From SZUA-309 sp965233675 (lineage in GTDB: Bacteria > Pseudomonadota > Gammaproteobacteria > Pseudomonadales > Azotimanducaceae), in contig OZ247498.1 in NCBI GenBank assembly GCA_965233675.1, positions 1,426,001 to 1,490,000 of the forward strand: a stretch of DNA of 64,000 nucleotides, read 5' to 3'. The notes beneath the pieces were generated by a model. That model was given only the letters and a program-made list of their open reading frames with translations. It searched no databases and was not told where the DNA came from. This document shows, piece by piece, positions 52,239-59,720 of this stretch (within the stretch, counting starts at the first letter, position 1; every line of letters begins with the position of its first letter). Both the position numbers and the translations under genes were made by a program.

Positions 52239-52700
52239 ATGGAGACACTCGATCGACTGGATCTGCGCATTCTTACCCTTCTTCAGGAAGATGCGAGCCT
52301 GTCGAACGCGGAGATTGCCGATCAGGTGGGACTTTCCGCCAACGCCTGCTGGCGGCGCGTGCGCCGGCTGGAGGAGCGTGGGGTGATCCGCAAACGGGTC
52401 GCTCTACTGAGCCAGGATAAGCTCTCGCTGGACGTGACGGTGTTTGTCGGTATCCGGACCAACGAGCACAGCGACCAGTGGCTGAAAAAATTCAGTGATG
52501 GCGTCGCGGCAATCCCCGAGGTCGTCGAGTTCTATCGCATGAGCGGCGACACCGACTACATGCTGAAAATCGTGGTGAAGGACATCGCCGACTACGACCG
52601 GGTCTATAAGAAACTCATTTCCGTGGTGCCCCTGCACGACGTGTCATCATCGTTTGCCATGGAGCGGATCAAATCCACTACCGCATTGCCGCTCAGTTGA
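52239..52700 (+). CDS. Lrp/AsnC-family transcriptional regulator
   Basis: A 153-residue Lrp-type regulator. The N-terminal HTH is LDLRILTLLQEDASLSNAEI then ADQVGLSANACWRRVRRLEE; the C-terminal RAM ligand domain contains IPEVVEFYRMSGDTDYMLKI. ATG 52239 (METLDRLD) fits the family; a GTG at 52224 would add five residues. It is divergent from the persulfide dioxygenase operon and so likely controls it, perhaps sensing cysteine or another amino acid as close relatives do (inference). Confidence 0.9.
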   Translation: METLDRLDLRILTLLQEDASLSNAEIADQVGLSANACWRRVRRLEERGVIRKRVALLSQDKLSLDVTVFVGIRTNEHSDQWLKKFSDGVAAIPEVVEFYRMSGDTDYMLKIVVKDIADYDRVYKKLISVVPLHDVSSSFAMERIKSTTALPLS

Positions 52701-52719
52701 GCTGCAGGTCAATCGCGCC

Positions 52720-53337
52720 TTAAGCGGAAACCGGCGGTTTCCCGAACTGTTCACTGGCGGCCATGAAGGCCTGTATGGACGCGACGCCCGTTTCCTTGGC
52801 CTCGAACAGACTCTCGAGGTGTTCTCTGGAATTCACGATCCCGAACGCTGCGATCCGGCCGGATTCGTCAATAAGCACCGCATAGGGCAGCTTACTCACC
52901 CCATAGGCGCGGCCCAGTGCTTCCGAGAGCACATAATCGAGCGCCGCCAGCCCCTTGCTGGCTGCGAATGTCTCGTGCACCGCCCGGTCTTCACCATCGC
53001 TTACGAGCAGAATATTCAGCCAGGGCTCGCTGGCAGACAGCGTGCCCAGTACGGGCACCAGCGAACGGCTGATCGGGCAATCCGGGGCCACGAACAGAAG
53101 CAACTGGCTGTTGCCATCCCGACCTGGACCGGCTTCCACCGCCCTGCCCTTCAAGGTCGTCACCTGCACCCGAGGTGCCGGCTGCCCGACTTCAACAATG
53201 GCATTCACAGCCAGGGCACCGGCCGGTGCCACCCGCTGATGAAGGGCGCCGATCTGCCTGGATAGCACCACGAGCAGCACGACCAGGCAGATCATCAGCA
53301 GCCACAGCGCCCCATGGGCGATCAGCAGGCCGGTCAC
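52720..53337 (-). CDS. MauD-like membrane-anchored thioredoxin-fold protein
   Basis: A 205-residue protein with an N-terminal membrane anchor (ALWLLMICLVVLLVVLS), the MauD-typical RQIGALHQRVAPAGAL, and a periplasmic thioredoxin-like domain (LLLFVAPDCPISRSLVPVL; KLPYAVLIDESG). The expected CPxC is reduced to Cys87-Pro-Ile-Ser, leaving one Cys, so a dithiol redox role is doubtful. GTG start overlapping the mauE-like stop. MauD supports maturation of methylamine dehydrogenase, but no mauA/mauB is seen nearby. Confidence 0.8.
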   Translation of the reverse strand: MTGLLIAHGALWLLMICLVVLLVVLSRQIGALHQRVAPAGALAVNAIVEVGQPAPRVQVTTLKGRAVEAGPGRDGNSQLLLFVAPDCPISRSLVPVLGTLSASEPWLNILLVSDGEDRAVHETFAASKGLAALDYVLSEALGRAYGVSKLPYAVLIDESGRIAAFGIVNSREHLESLFEAKETGVASIQAFMAASEQFGKPPVSA

Positions 53338-53855
53338 GTCCGTCCCTGGTCTTCGCTCAGCCTGGGGTGATTCGCCAGAAGCTGCTCGAAGGTGAGGTAA
53401 AAGATCATCAACAGGGCCACCAGCGCGCCCACCAGCGCCCAGTGCAGCAGATCCGGGGGGCCGCCTTCCGGTTCCACGGGCAATGCCAGAATCAACAGCG
53501 CCCCGTTTCGGAGCAGAAGCCAGCCACTGATCGGGGTGGGCAGGTCACCGCAGCCACAATCGATGGCGGTATTACCCCGTAACAGATTGATGGTCAGCGC
53601 CAGGGTGTATATCAGGAGCAGACCGAAGGCGATGGAAACGCCGGGGCCGGTGGGCAGGAGAATGGCAACGATCGCTGCCAGTTCGAGCAGGATCACCAAT
53701 GGCGCGAAGATGCCGAGCAGGCTGTCCGGGAAGAGTTGATAGGCGGCCAATGAGGCACGGAAGCGCGGGTAGTCTCTGAGTTTGTGGCTCACGCTGACGA
53801 CGAACACGAGCGCCAGCGTGCCGATGGCCGTCATATGGAGAATCCAGCTCAACAT
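53334..53855 (-). CDS. MauE/DoxX-like membrane protein
   Basis: A 173-residue protein with four hydrophobic helices. FVVSVSHKLRDYPRFRASLA and the motif DCGCGDLPTPISGWLLLRNG are typical of the MauE domain, with the Cys pair in CGCG. MauE with MauD assists disulfide and cofactor maturation of the methylamine dehydrogenase small subunit. Here the pair stands alone on the minus strand, with a 193-base gap upstream that holds divergent promoters. The actual client is unknown. Confidence 0.82.
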   Translation of the reverse strand: MLSWILHMTAIGTLALVFVVSVSHKLRDYPRFRASLAAYQLFPDSLLGIFAPLVILLELAAIVAILLPTGPGVSIAFGLLLIYTLALTINLLRGNTAIDCGCGDLPTPISGWLLLRNGALLILALPVEPEGGPPDLLHWALVGALVALLMIFYLTFEQLLANHPRLSEDQGRT

Positions 53856-53993
53856 CAGCTTCCAGAATTCATTCGCTGCGTTCGATTGTTCAGGGCCACC
53901 TGCGGTTAGTCAAACCCGCCGACCGGACCGGCACCGACCAGAAGCGGTCAGCTCAGGCAACCGGAATCTGACCTTGGATCAGTCAGATAAGGT

Positions 53994-54021
53994 TGGGAAA
54001 GCGCGCCGTCGCGCTTAGAAT
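53994..54021 (+). promoter_or_regulatory. Predicted sigma70 promoter of the YdjM-like gene
   Basis: TTGGGA (53994-53999), 16-base spacer, TAGAAT (54016-54021), 27 bases before the start codon. Confidence 0.5.
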
Positions 54022-54048
54022 CGAGCCACTTCAGTTTTTGGCGCCCGA

Positions 54049-55122
54049 ATGGATCCTTTCTCGCAGGCGGCTCTGGGCGCCGTGGTCGGCCAGACGATTG
54101 GGCATCGTGCCCTGGGTTGCCGAGCCGCAGCCTATGGTGCGCTGGCCGGTGCGTTTCCGGATGTGGACGTGTTCTTCTCCCTGAATGGCGACTTCGTAGA
54201 CCAGCTCGTCAGTCATCGCGGCATCACTCACTCACTGTTCTTTGCCCCCGTGGTCGGTCCTGCGCTTGGCTGGCTGATCTGGTATCGGGAAAGCCGGCGC
54301 CGGGAGGACGCCGGCCCTCTGCAGATGTGGATATGGGTGATCACCCTCGCCCTGCTCTCTCATCCGCTGCTGGATCTGTTCACAACCTACGGCACGCAAT
54401 TGCTGCTGCCGTTCTCCAATGCCAGATTTGCCATCAACGCCATGCCGATCATCGACCCCCTCTATACCGGATTACTCGGTCTGGGGTTGCTGCTCGCCTG
54501 GCTGCCGGTGTTTCGATCCAGCCGGTCCGCCAGCGTCATCGCCGCGCTCACGCTGGTGCTCTCCTCAACGTATCTGCTCTACGGCTGGCGTCAGGGTGTT
54601 AAGACCGAAGCCGTCGCCCGTGCTCAACTGGCAGACATCGGGATAACGCCGACGGAGCTGGCGGCGTTCCCCACCCTGCTGCAGGTGCATCTCCGTCGCG
54701 TCGTCGCCCGCACGGCCAGCGAGGACCGCGTCGGTTTCTATTCCACCTGGGCACCCTGTGAAATCGAGTGGCGAACAGCACCCCGTCTCAGTGACCGGGC
54801 GATGGTCGCCCCCTTTCAGGCCAGCCGGGAAGGCCGCGTCTTCGACTGGTTCGCCATGGGCTGGGCACGCTACGACATGGAAACCACAGAGACCGGCAGC
54901 AGACTCACGGTCAACGATCTCCGCTATGGCTACGATGACGACCCCACCTCGAGTATTTTCACCGTCCAAGCGGAACTGGATCACACCGGCCGGCCCATTA
55001 CGGCGCTGGCGGCGGGCCGAGCAGGCCCGCGAGACCCGCAAGGCATGTTCGACCGGCTCGTTCGGGACACCTATGCTCCGGCCTGTAGAATCTTCAGACA
55101 GACAGAACACGACACCCTATGA
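54049..55122 (+). CDS. YdjM/DUF457-type membrane-bound metal-dependent hydrolase
   Basis: A 357-residue protein with several N-terminal membrane helices. Conserved metal-site-like residues occur in GAFPDVDVFF, SHRGITHSLFFAPVV and SHPLLDLFTTYGTQLLLPF, as in YdjM and related inner-membrane hydrolases. The C-terminal 180 residues form a soluble domain (VARTASEDRVGFYSTWAPCE). No SOS (LexA) box was seen upstream. It overlaps the NhaC gene by four bases. Substrate unknown. Confidence 0.85.
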   Translation: MDPFSQAALGAVVGQTIGHRALGCRAAAYGALAGAFPDVDVFFSLNGDFVDQLVSHRGITHSLFFAPVVGPALGWLIWYRESRRREDAGPLQMWIWVITLALLSHPLLDLFTTYGTQLLLPFSNARFAINAMPIIDPLYTGLLGLGLLLAWLPVFRSSRSASVIAALTLVLSSTYLLYGWRQGVKTEAVARAQLADIGITPTELAAFPTLLQVHLRRVVARTASEDRVGFYSTWAPCEIEWRTAPRLSDRAMVAPFQASREGRVFDWFAMGWARYDMETTETGSRLTVNDLRYGYDDDPTSSIFTVQAELDHTGRPITALAAGRAGPRDPQGMFDRLVRDTYAPACRIFRQTEHDTL

Positions 55123-56621
55123 CTGATCAAACAAGCGAACCGACACCCACTCCCGCAGAGACCCGGCCGGCCAGCGGCCTGGATGTTGCCCTGACGATCG
55201 GATTAACGGTTCTGCTGCTGGCGCTGTCCGTTCTCATCTTCGGATCGGATTCCTCAAGCGGCGCCAATCAGATTGCGCTCGTGATCGGCACCGTGCTCGC
55301 CACGGTTGTCGGCATCAGGAACGGGCACAGCTGGAAAGTCATCGAAGAGAACATCGTTGGCGGCATCAGCACCGCCCTCCCGGCGATCATGATCCTCTTT
55401 TCCGTCGGCAGTCTGATCGGCATGTGGATGCTCTCCGGTACCGTGCCCACCATGATCTACTACGGCCTGCTGCTGCTGGATCCGGCGATTTTCTATCCAG
55501 CCAGCTGCCTCCTTTGCGCCATCACCGCACTGTCCATCGGCAGTTCCTGGACCGTGGCCGGCACACTGGGCATCGGTCTGATCGGCGTCGCCGCCGGCAT
55601 GGGTATATCCGTGGAAATCACAGCCGGCGCCATCATTTCCGGCGCCTACTTCGGCGACAAGATGTCGCCGCTGTCCGATACCACCAACCTGGCACCCGCC
55701 GTCACCGGCATCGATATCTTCACGCACATCCGCTACATGACCTGGACCACCGCGCCCAGTTTCATCATCGCCCTCATCGGCTTCACGGTGATCGGCTTCT
55801 ACTACAGCGGCCAGGGTGATGACAGTGGCCTGGAAGAAACGCTGACGGCGCTGACGGCGAATTTCGAGATCAACGTCCTGATGCTCATCCCGGTGGTCGT
55901 CGTGGTCTGGATGGCGGCGAAAAAGGTGCCGGCAATCGCCTCGATCCTGGCCGGCGTTCTGGTGGGCCTGATCACCGCGCTCATCTTTCAGCGCCAGGCC
56001 ATCGCCGGACTGGTCTCCGACCCGGAACTCGGACAGGGTCTGGCAACTGCGAAGGCGCTGTGGACGGTTCTCTTCGACGGCTACACGGCGGATACCGGCA
56101 ACGAAAACCTGGACAGTCTGCTCTCCCGCGGCGGCATGAGCTCCATGCTGACCACCGTCTGGCTGATTCTCACCGCCATGTGTTTCGGTGCGGCGCTGGA
56201 GAAAGCAGGCATTCTGGAGCGCCTGGTGCACGCGCTTGTGAGCTATGCAAAGAGCGTTGGAGCGCTGATCTCCACCACCCTGGCCACCAGTTTCGGCGTG
56301 AACGTGCTGGCGGCGGATCAGTATATTGCCATCGTCATTCCCGGGCGCATGTTTGCCGACGCTTACCGTGAACGGGGTCTGCACGCAAAGAACCTGGCAA
56401 GAACGCTGGAAGACGGCGGCACCATTACCTCAGCGCTGGTGCCCTGGAATACCTGCGGCGCATACATGGCGGCGACGCTGGGCGTGCCCACCCTGGCCTA
56501 CCTGCCGTTCTGCTTCTTCAATCTCGTGAATCCGTTCGTCGCCGCCACCTATGGCTATACGGGCTATCGGATTGCGACGATAGAGGAAGAACCCCAGGCC
56601 GCTGTCGGGAATAACGCCTGA
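55119..56621 (+). CDS. NhaC-family Na+/H+ antiporter
   Basis: A 500-residue transporter with about eleven helices. The family hallmark is GAIISGAYFGDKMSPLSDTT followed by NLAPAVTG. ALSIGSSWTVAGTLGIGLIG and VLAADQYIAIVIPGRMFAD are also conserved, as in NhaC and amino-acid/malate-lactate antiporter relatives. Role: sodium-proton or related antiport at the inner membrane; exact substrate open. Its start overlaps the YdjM-like gene (ATGA). Confidence 0.9.
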   Translation: MTDQTSEPTPTPAETRPASGLDVALTIGLTVLLLALSVLIFGSDSSSGANQIALVIGTVLATVVGIRNGHSWKVIEENIVGGISTALPAIMILFSVGSLIGMWMLSGTVPTMIYYGLLLLDPAIFYPASCLLCAITALSIGSSWTVAGTLGIGLIGVAAGMGISVEITAGAIISGAYFGDKMSPLSDTTNLAPAVTGIDIFTHIRYMTWTTAPSFIIALIGFTVIGFYYSGQGDDSGLEETLTALTANFEINVLMLIPVVVVVWMAAKKVPAIASILAGVLVGLITALIFQRQAIAGLVSDPELGQGLATAKALWTVLFDGYTADTGNENLDSLLSRGGMSSMLTTVWLILTAMCFGAALEKAGILERLVHALVSYAKSVGALISTTLATSFGVNVLAADQYIAIVIPGRMFADAYRERGLHAKNLARTLEDGGTITSALVPWNTCGAYMAATLGVPTLAYLPFCFFNLVNPFVAATYGYTGYRIATIEEEPQAAVGNNA

Positions 56622-56638
56622 CCGATCCTGACGCCGCT

Positions 56639-57415
56639 TCAGCGATCCGTGTTGAGGCGGACGGCCTCTCTAAGACCCTCCAGAATGAGATCCGGCACCA
56701 CGGCGTCGAAGATGCCCTGGTTGTCGAACAGGTGCGCGAATCCGCCGGTGCCGATCACGAAAGGTTTCTCGTCGGGAAAGGCTTCCGCCGTCATCCGGCT
56801 CACCAGTTCCTTGACCATGCCCACATTGCTCCAGTAGAGCCCGTTCTGAATGCTCTCCACCGTGCTGCGGCCGATGGCCGACTTCACCGGCAGGATTTCC
56901 ACGGTCGGCAACTGAGCGGTCTTTTCCTCCAGCGCGTCCATCGCCAGACGCACCCCGGGAATGATATTGCCGCCGAGAAAAACGCGATCCCGGGAGATGG
57001 CACAAACAGTGGTGGCGGTGCCGAAGTCGACGACGATGAGATTACGATCCGGATAGAGCTTGATCGCGCCCATGGCATCGGCTATCCGATCGGCCCCCAC
57101 TTCCTTGGGATCTTTGTAGGCGATCTTGAGTCCGGTCTTGATGCCCGGCCGCATCACCAGCGGATCCAGCGAAAAGTACTTCTGACAGCAGGAACGGAGC
57201 GAATACAGCATATCCGGGACCACGGAACAGATCACGATATCGGTGATCATCTCCGGCTCGACGCCGTTCTCGCGAAGCGCACTGCGCATGAACACGCCCA
57301 GTTCATCCGACGAGCTGCGCATGGTGGAAGTGCGTCGGAATTGCACCCACAGTTCATCGTCGCGGTAGACACCGCAATAGATCTGGCTGTTGCCAACATC
57401 CAGACAGAGCAACAT
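56639..57415 (-). CDS. coaX: Type III pantothenate kinase
   Basis: A 258-residue ASKHA-fold kinase, the first step of CoA synthesis. Motifs are MLLCLDVGNSQIYCGVY (phosphate 1), GADRIADAMGAI, LIVVDFGTATTVCAI (phosphate 2) and GGNIIPGVRLAMDAL. ATG 57415 gives the family N-terminus; the in-frame codon at 57433 is less likely. It is divergent from the arginase-family gene and convergent with NhaC. Type III enzymes are not feedback-inhibited by CoA in characterised cases. Confidence 0.96.
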   Translation of the reverse strand: MLLCLDVGNSQIYCGVYRDDELWVQFRRTSTMRSSSDELGVFMRSALRENGVEPEMITDIVICSVVPDMLYSLRSCCQKYFSLDPLVMRPGIKTGLKIAYKDPKEVGADRIADAMGAIKLYPDRNLIVVDFGTATTVCAISRDRVFLGGNIIPGVRLAMDALEEKTAQLPTVEILPVKSAIGRSTVESIQNGLYWSNVGMVKELVSRMTAEAFPDEKPFVIGTGGFAHLFDNQGIFDAVVPDLILEGLREAVRLNTDR

Positions 57416-57489
57416 GATCCCGCTCCAAAGCAAAAAGGGGCGCTAGAATAGCCCGATCGCAACTGAATTTACGAACCAGGATCAGAACT

Positions 57490-58473
57490 ATGAAATCGCC
57501 CCGTTCCGCCCTCTTTGCCGGTCTGATTGCCAGCCTCGCAATCACCCCCTTTGCCTGCGCCGAAGACCCCGCTTCTGCAGCGGTACCCATTGCCGTGGTC
57601 ATCAATCCCTATGCCGGCGACCGGGCCGGACCACTGCACGGGGACGATGCCGTTGCCATGACTGAGGGCGGTCTGGATCAGGTGATTGAAGCAGCCGGGG
57701 GCAGTGTGGTCCGGGAGCAGACCGTGGCCCTGACCGAGGAGGACCTGAAACAGTACGGTCAATGGAATCTGTTCGGTCTGGCAAGCGGCCATCTGTCGGA
57801 CATGACCGCCGCGAACCGGGCGGATGGTCTGATCAACATGGGCTTTTACAACAACTGCGAATCCCTGCTCGGGATGCTTGGCGGTTTGCGTCACTCGGCC
57901 ACGCCCCCTGCCCGGGTCGGCCTGATCTGGATAGACGCCCATGGCGATTACAACACGCCGGAAACCACGCTCTCAGGGATGCTCGGCGGCATGCCCGTCG
58001 CCATCGCAGCCGGCGATGGTCTCACCCGCCTGCGCCAGCAGGCCGGACTGGATGAGCCCCTGCCCAAGGAAAACATCGTGATGGTGAGTGTGCGGGATAC
58101 GGACCCCCTGGAGCAGGAACGAATCGATCGGGATCAGATCCCCCAGATCAGCACCGAAGACGTACGCACCCTCTCGGAGAATCTTCACGTCCAGATGCGC
58201 CAGCTCACCGAGAAGACAGACATCGTCTATGTGCACGTGGATCTGGACGTGCTGGACCCTGCTGAGGTATCCGGACACCCGCTGACCGTGCCGAATGGTC
58301 CTACCGGTGTGGAACTGGGCAAGGCCATCGAAGTGATGTTCAGCTATCCGAAAACCGAGGCTCTGGGCATCGCCTCCTATCCCCACCTTGCCGATCCAGG
58401 CCAGCTGACCCTGAAAGCCATCCATAAGATGGTGGAAGGCGCCATCCAGGGCATTCAGAGCCGGGATTCCTGA
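57490..58473 (+). CDS. Exported arginase/ureohydrolase-family protein
   Basis: A 327-residue protein with a signal peptide (ALFAGLIASLAITPFACA). Ureohydrolase Mn sites are visible at WIDAHGDYNTPE (149-153 DAHGD) and VHVDLDVLDPAE (251-257). The usual first site GGDHS appears to be replaced by NNCES (121-125), lacking the His, so the binuclear centre may differ. Export is uncommon for this superfamily. A TAGAAT -10 lies at 57444. Substrate unknown: arginine, agmatine or another guanidino compound are candidates. A Pho box follows 14 bases after the stop. Confidence 0.8.
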   Translation: MKSPRSALFAGLIASLAITPFACAEDPASAAVPIAVVINPYAGDRAGPLHGDDAVAMTEGGLDQVIEAAGGSVVREQTVALTEEDLKQYGQWNLFGLASGHLSDMTAANRADGLINMGFYNNCESLLGMLGGLRHSATPPARVGLIWIDAHGDYNTPETTLSGMLGGMPVAIAAGDGLTRLRQQAGLDEPLPKENIVMVSVRDTDPLEQERIDRDQIPQISTEDVRTLSENLHVQMRQLTEKTDIVYVHVDLDVLDPAEVSGHPLTVPNGPTGVELGKAIEVMFSYPKTEALGIASYPHLADPGQLTLKAIHKMVEGAIQGIQSRDS

Positions 58474-58486
58474 ACGCGGCGCGGAC

Positions 58487-58520
58487 CTGTCATAAAACTG
58501 TGACGTTCAGACCATAGACT
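58487..58520 (+). promoter_or_regulatory. Pho box and PhoB-dependent promoter
   Basis: CTGTCATAAAACTGTGAC (58487-58504) is two CTGTCA-type half-sites 11 bases apart with an AT spacer, differing from the E. coli consensus mainly by TGTGA for TGTCA. Ten bases later comes TAGACT (58515-58520), the -10. This is the standard layout in which PhoB binding replaces a -35. Confidence 0.8.
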
Positions 58521-58548
58521 CGCGCCCACATTTAGTTGGGCTCGAGTC

Positions 58549-58857
58549 TTGTCTATCCTTCGCACACCGTTCGCACCCTCTTTCCTCGCCGTCACCACCG
58601 TTCTGCTGCTGGTCAGCCCGGTCGGCTGGGCGGATGATAATCGGGTGAATGAGAGGGAAAGCGGCGCGCTCACGATCCAGCCCCCGGACAATCTCTGCTT
58701 TGGTGGCCTGGAAGACGGCAAGATCATCGTCAGCGAGCCGTATCTTGAGAATCCCTATCGGGAAACCACTCGCCTCGGCTGCGAAGTCGACGGCGGCGCA
58801 CCGGTCACCATGCCCGATCTGCCGGCGCCGGATGCCGCCAAGACACGGCTGGCCTGA
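58549..58857 (+). CDS. Small secreted protein behind a Pho box
   Basis: A 102-residue protein with a clear signal peptide (FLAVTTVLLLVSPVGWA, cleaved before DDNRV). The mature part, about 75 residues, has two Cys (NLCFGGLEDG and RLGCEVDGG) that could form a disulfide and is Pro/Asp-rich at the end. No family recognised. The start is probably TTG (58549), as no ATG precedes the signal peptide. Its predicted PhoB-type promoter suggests expression under phosphate starvation. Confidence 0.65.
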   Translation: MSILRTPFAPSFLAVTTVLLLVSPVGWADDNRVNERESGALTIQPPDNLCFGGLEDGKIIVSEPYLENPYRETTRLGCEVDGGAPVTMPDLPAPDAAKTRLA

Positions 58858-58872
58858 CCGACAGCCGGAGCC

Positions 58873-59655
58873 TCAGCGCCGGTTCAAGTCTCCCGAGCCG
58901 CTGATCCGGCTCGTCAGGTCCGGATCCCCCCAATAGTCCACGTTTCCGGAACCGGAGATACGCACCTCCAGGGCTTCCACAGCCCTGACCTCCACGTCGC
59001 CTGAACCGCGCACGGTCACCTCTGCCTCCTGCGCCGATAACTGCTCACCCTCCACATTGCCACTACCGCTGACCGAAACTGTCAGTGCCTCGGTCTTGCC
59101 AGCCAGTTCCAGGTCACCGGAGCCGCTGACCTGAAGTTCCACGGCGTCCGCCACCAGTTCGTCCACCTCCAGGTCCCCACTGCCGCTCACCCGGACGTTC
59201 AGCGTCTCTACCGACAGCGCTGGAATGTCGATATTCGAACTACCGGCGATGGTCACCTCGAAGTCTGTCCCGCGGATTTCATCCGTTTCCACATCCGCGC
59301 TACCGGACATGTCGAGACCCGCCAGGGTGGTGTAGTGGATGCGAATCCGGATGGGGCCCGAGCGCCGCCACCAGCCTGCGCCATTTTCTTCGTAGATGCG
59401 CAGCACGCCGTCCGTCACCTCGGTGACGATCCGTGCCAGGGTATCCGCCTCCGCTTCGATCTCCAGGCCCACCTCGTCGCTTTGTCTCAACTCGATACGG
59501 CCTGAGATAGAGGTCTTAACTATCTGAAAACTTTCTATTTCACGCTCTTCTTTTATCCGCTCGTCCGCGGCGGCCGAACACCCCGCACCGACCATGGCCA
59601 GCAGCAGTACGGCGAGCATGGATGGGAAGCGATCGTCTGACATTTTTTTGAACAC
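58873..59655 (-). CDS. DUF2807 (auto-transporter adhesin head GIN) lipoprotein
   Basis: A 260-residue predicted lipoprotein (lipobox VGAGC after a hydrophobic stretch). About eight copies of the turn motif SGSG(D/N) with alternating beta strands (VSGSGDLEV, VSGSGDLEL, VSGSGNVEG, ISGSGNVDY) make a right-handed beta-helix-like fold typical of DUF2807. GTG at 59655 keeps two Lys before the signal; ATG at 59643 is the alternative. Function unknown; probably outer-membrane anchored. Convergent with the Pho-box gene. Confidence 0.85.
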   Translation of the reverse strand: MFKKMSDDRFPSMLAVLLLAMVGAGCSAAADERIKEEREIESFQIVKTSISGRIELRQSDEVGLEIEAEADTLARIVTEVTDGVLRIYEENGAGWWRRSGPIRIRIHYTTLAGLDMSGSADVETDEIRGTDFEVTIAGSSNIDIPALSVETLNVRVSGSGDLEVDELVADAVELQVSGSGDLELAGKTEALTVSVSGSGNVEGEQLSAQEAEVTVRGSGDVEVRAVEALEVRISGSGNVDYWGDPDLTSRISGSGDLNRR

Positions 59656-59663
59656 CGTTACAG

Positions 59664-59692
59664 TTTTACCTTGCCCTGGGAGCCGTTAGAAT
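59664..59692 (+). promoter_or_regulatory. Predicted promoter of mmsA
   Basis: TTTTAC (59664-59669), 17-base spacer, TAGAAT (59687-59692), 28 bases before the mmsA ATG. The -35 is weak, so activation may be needed. Confidence 0.4.
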
Positions 59693-59720
59693 ACGCCAAA
59701 TTCCCTGGGAAGCTCAGTCG

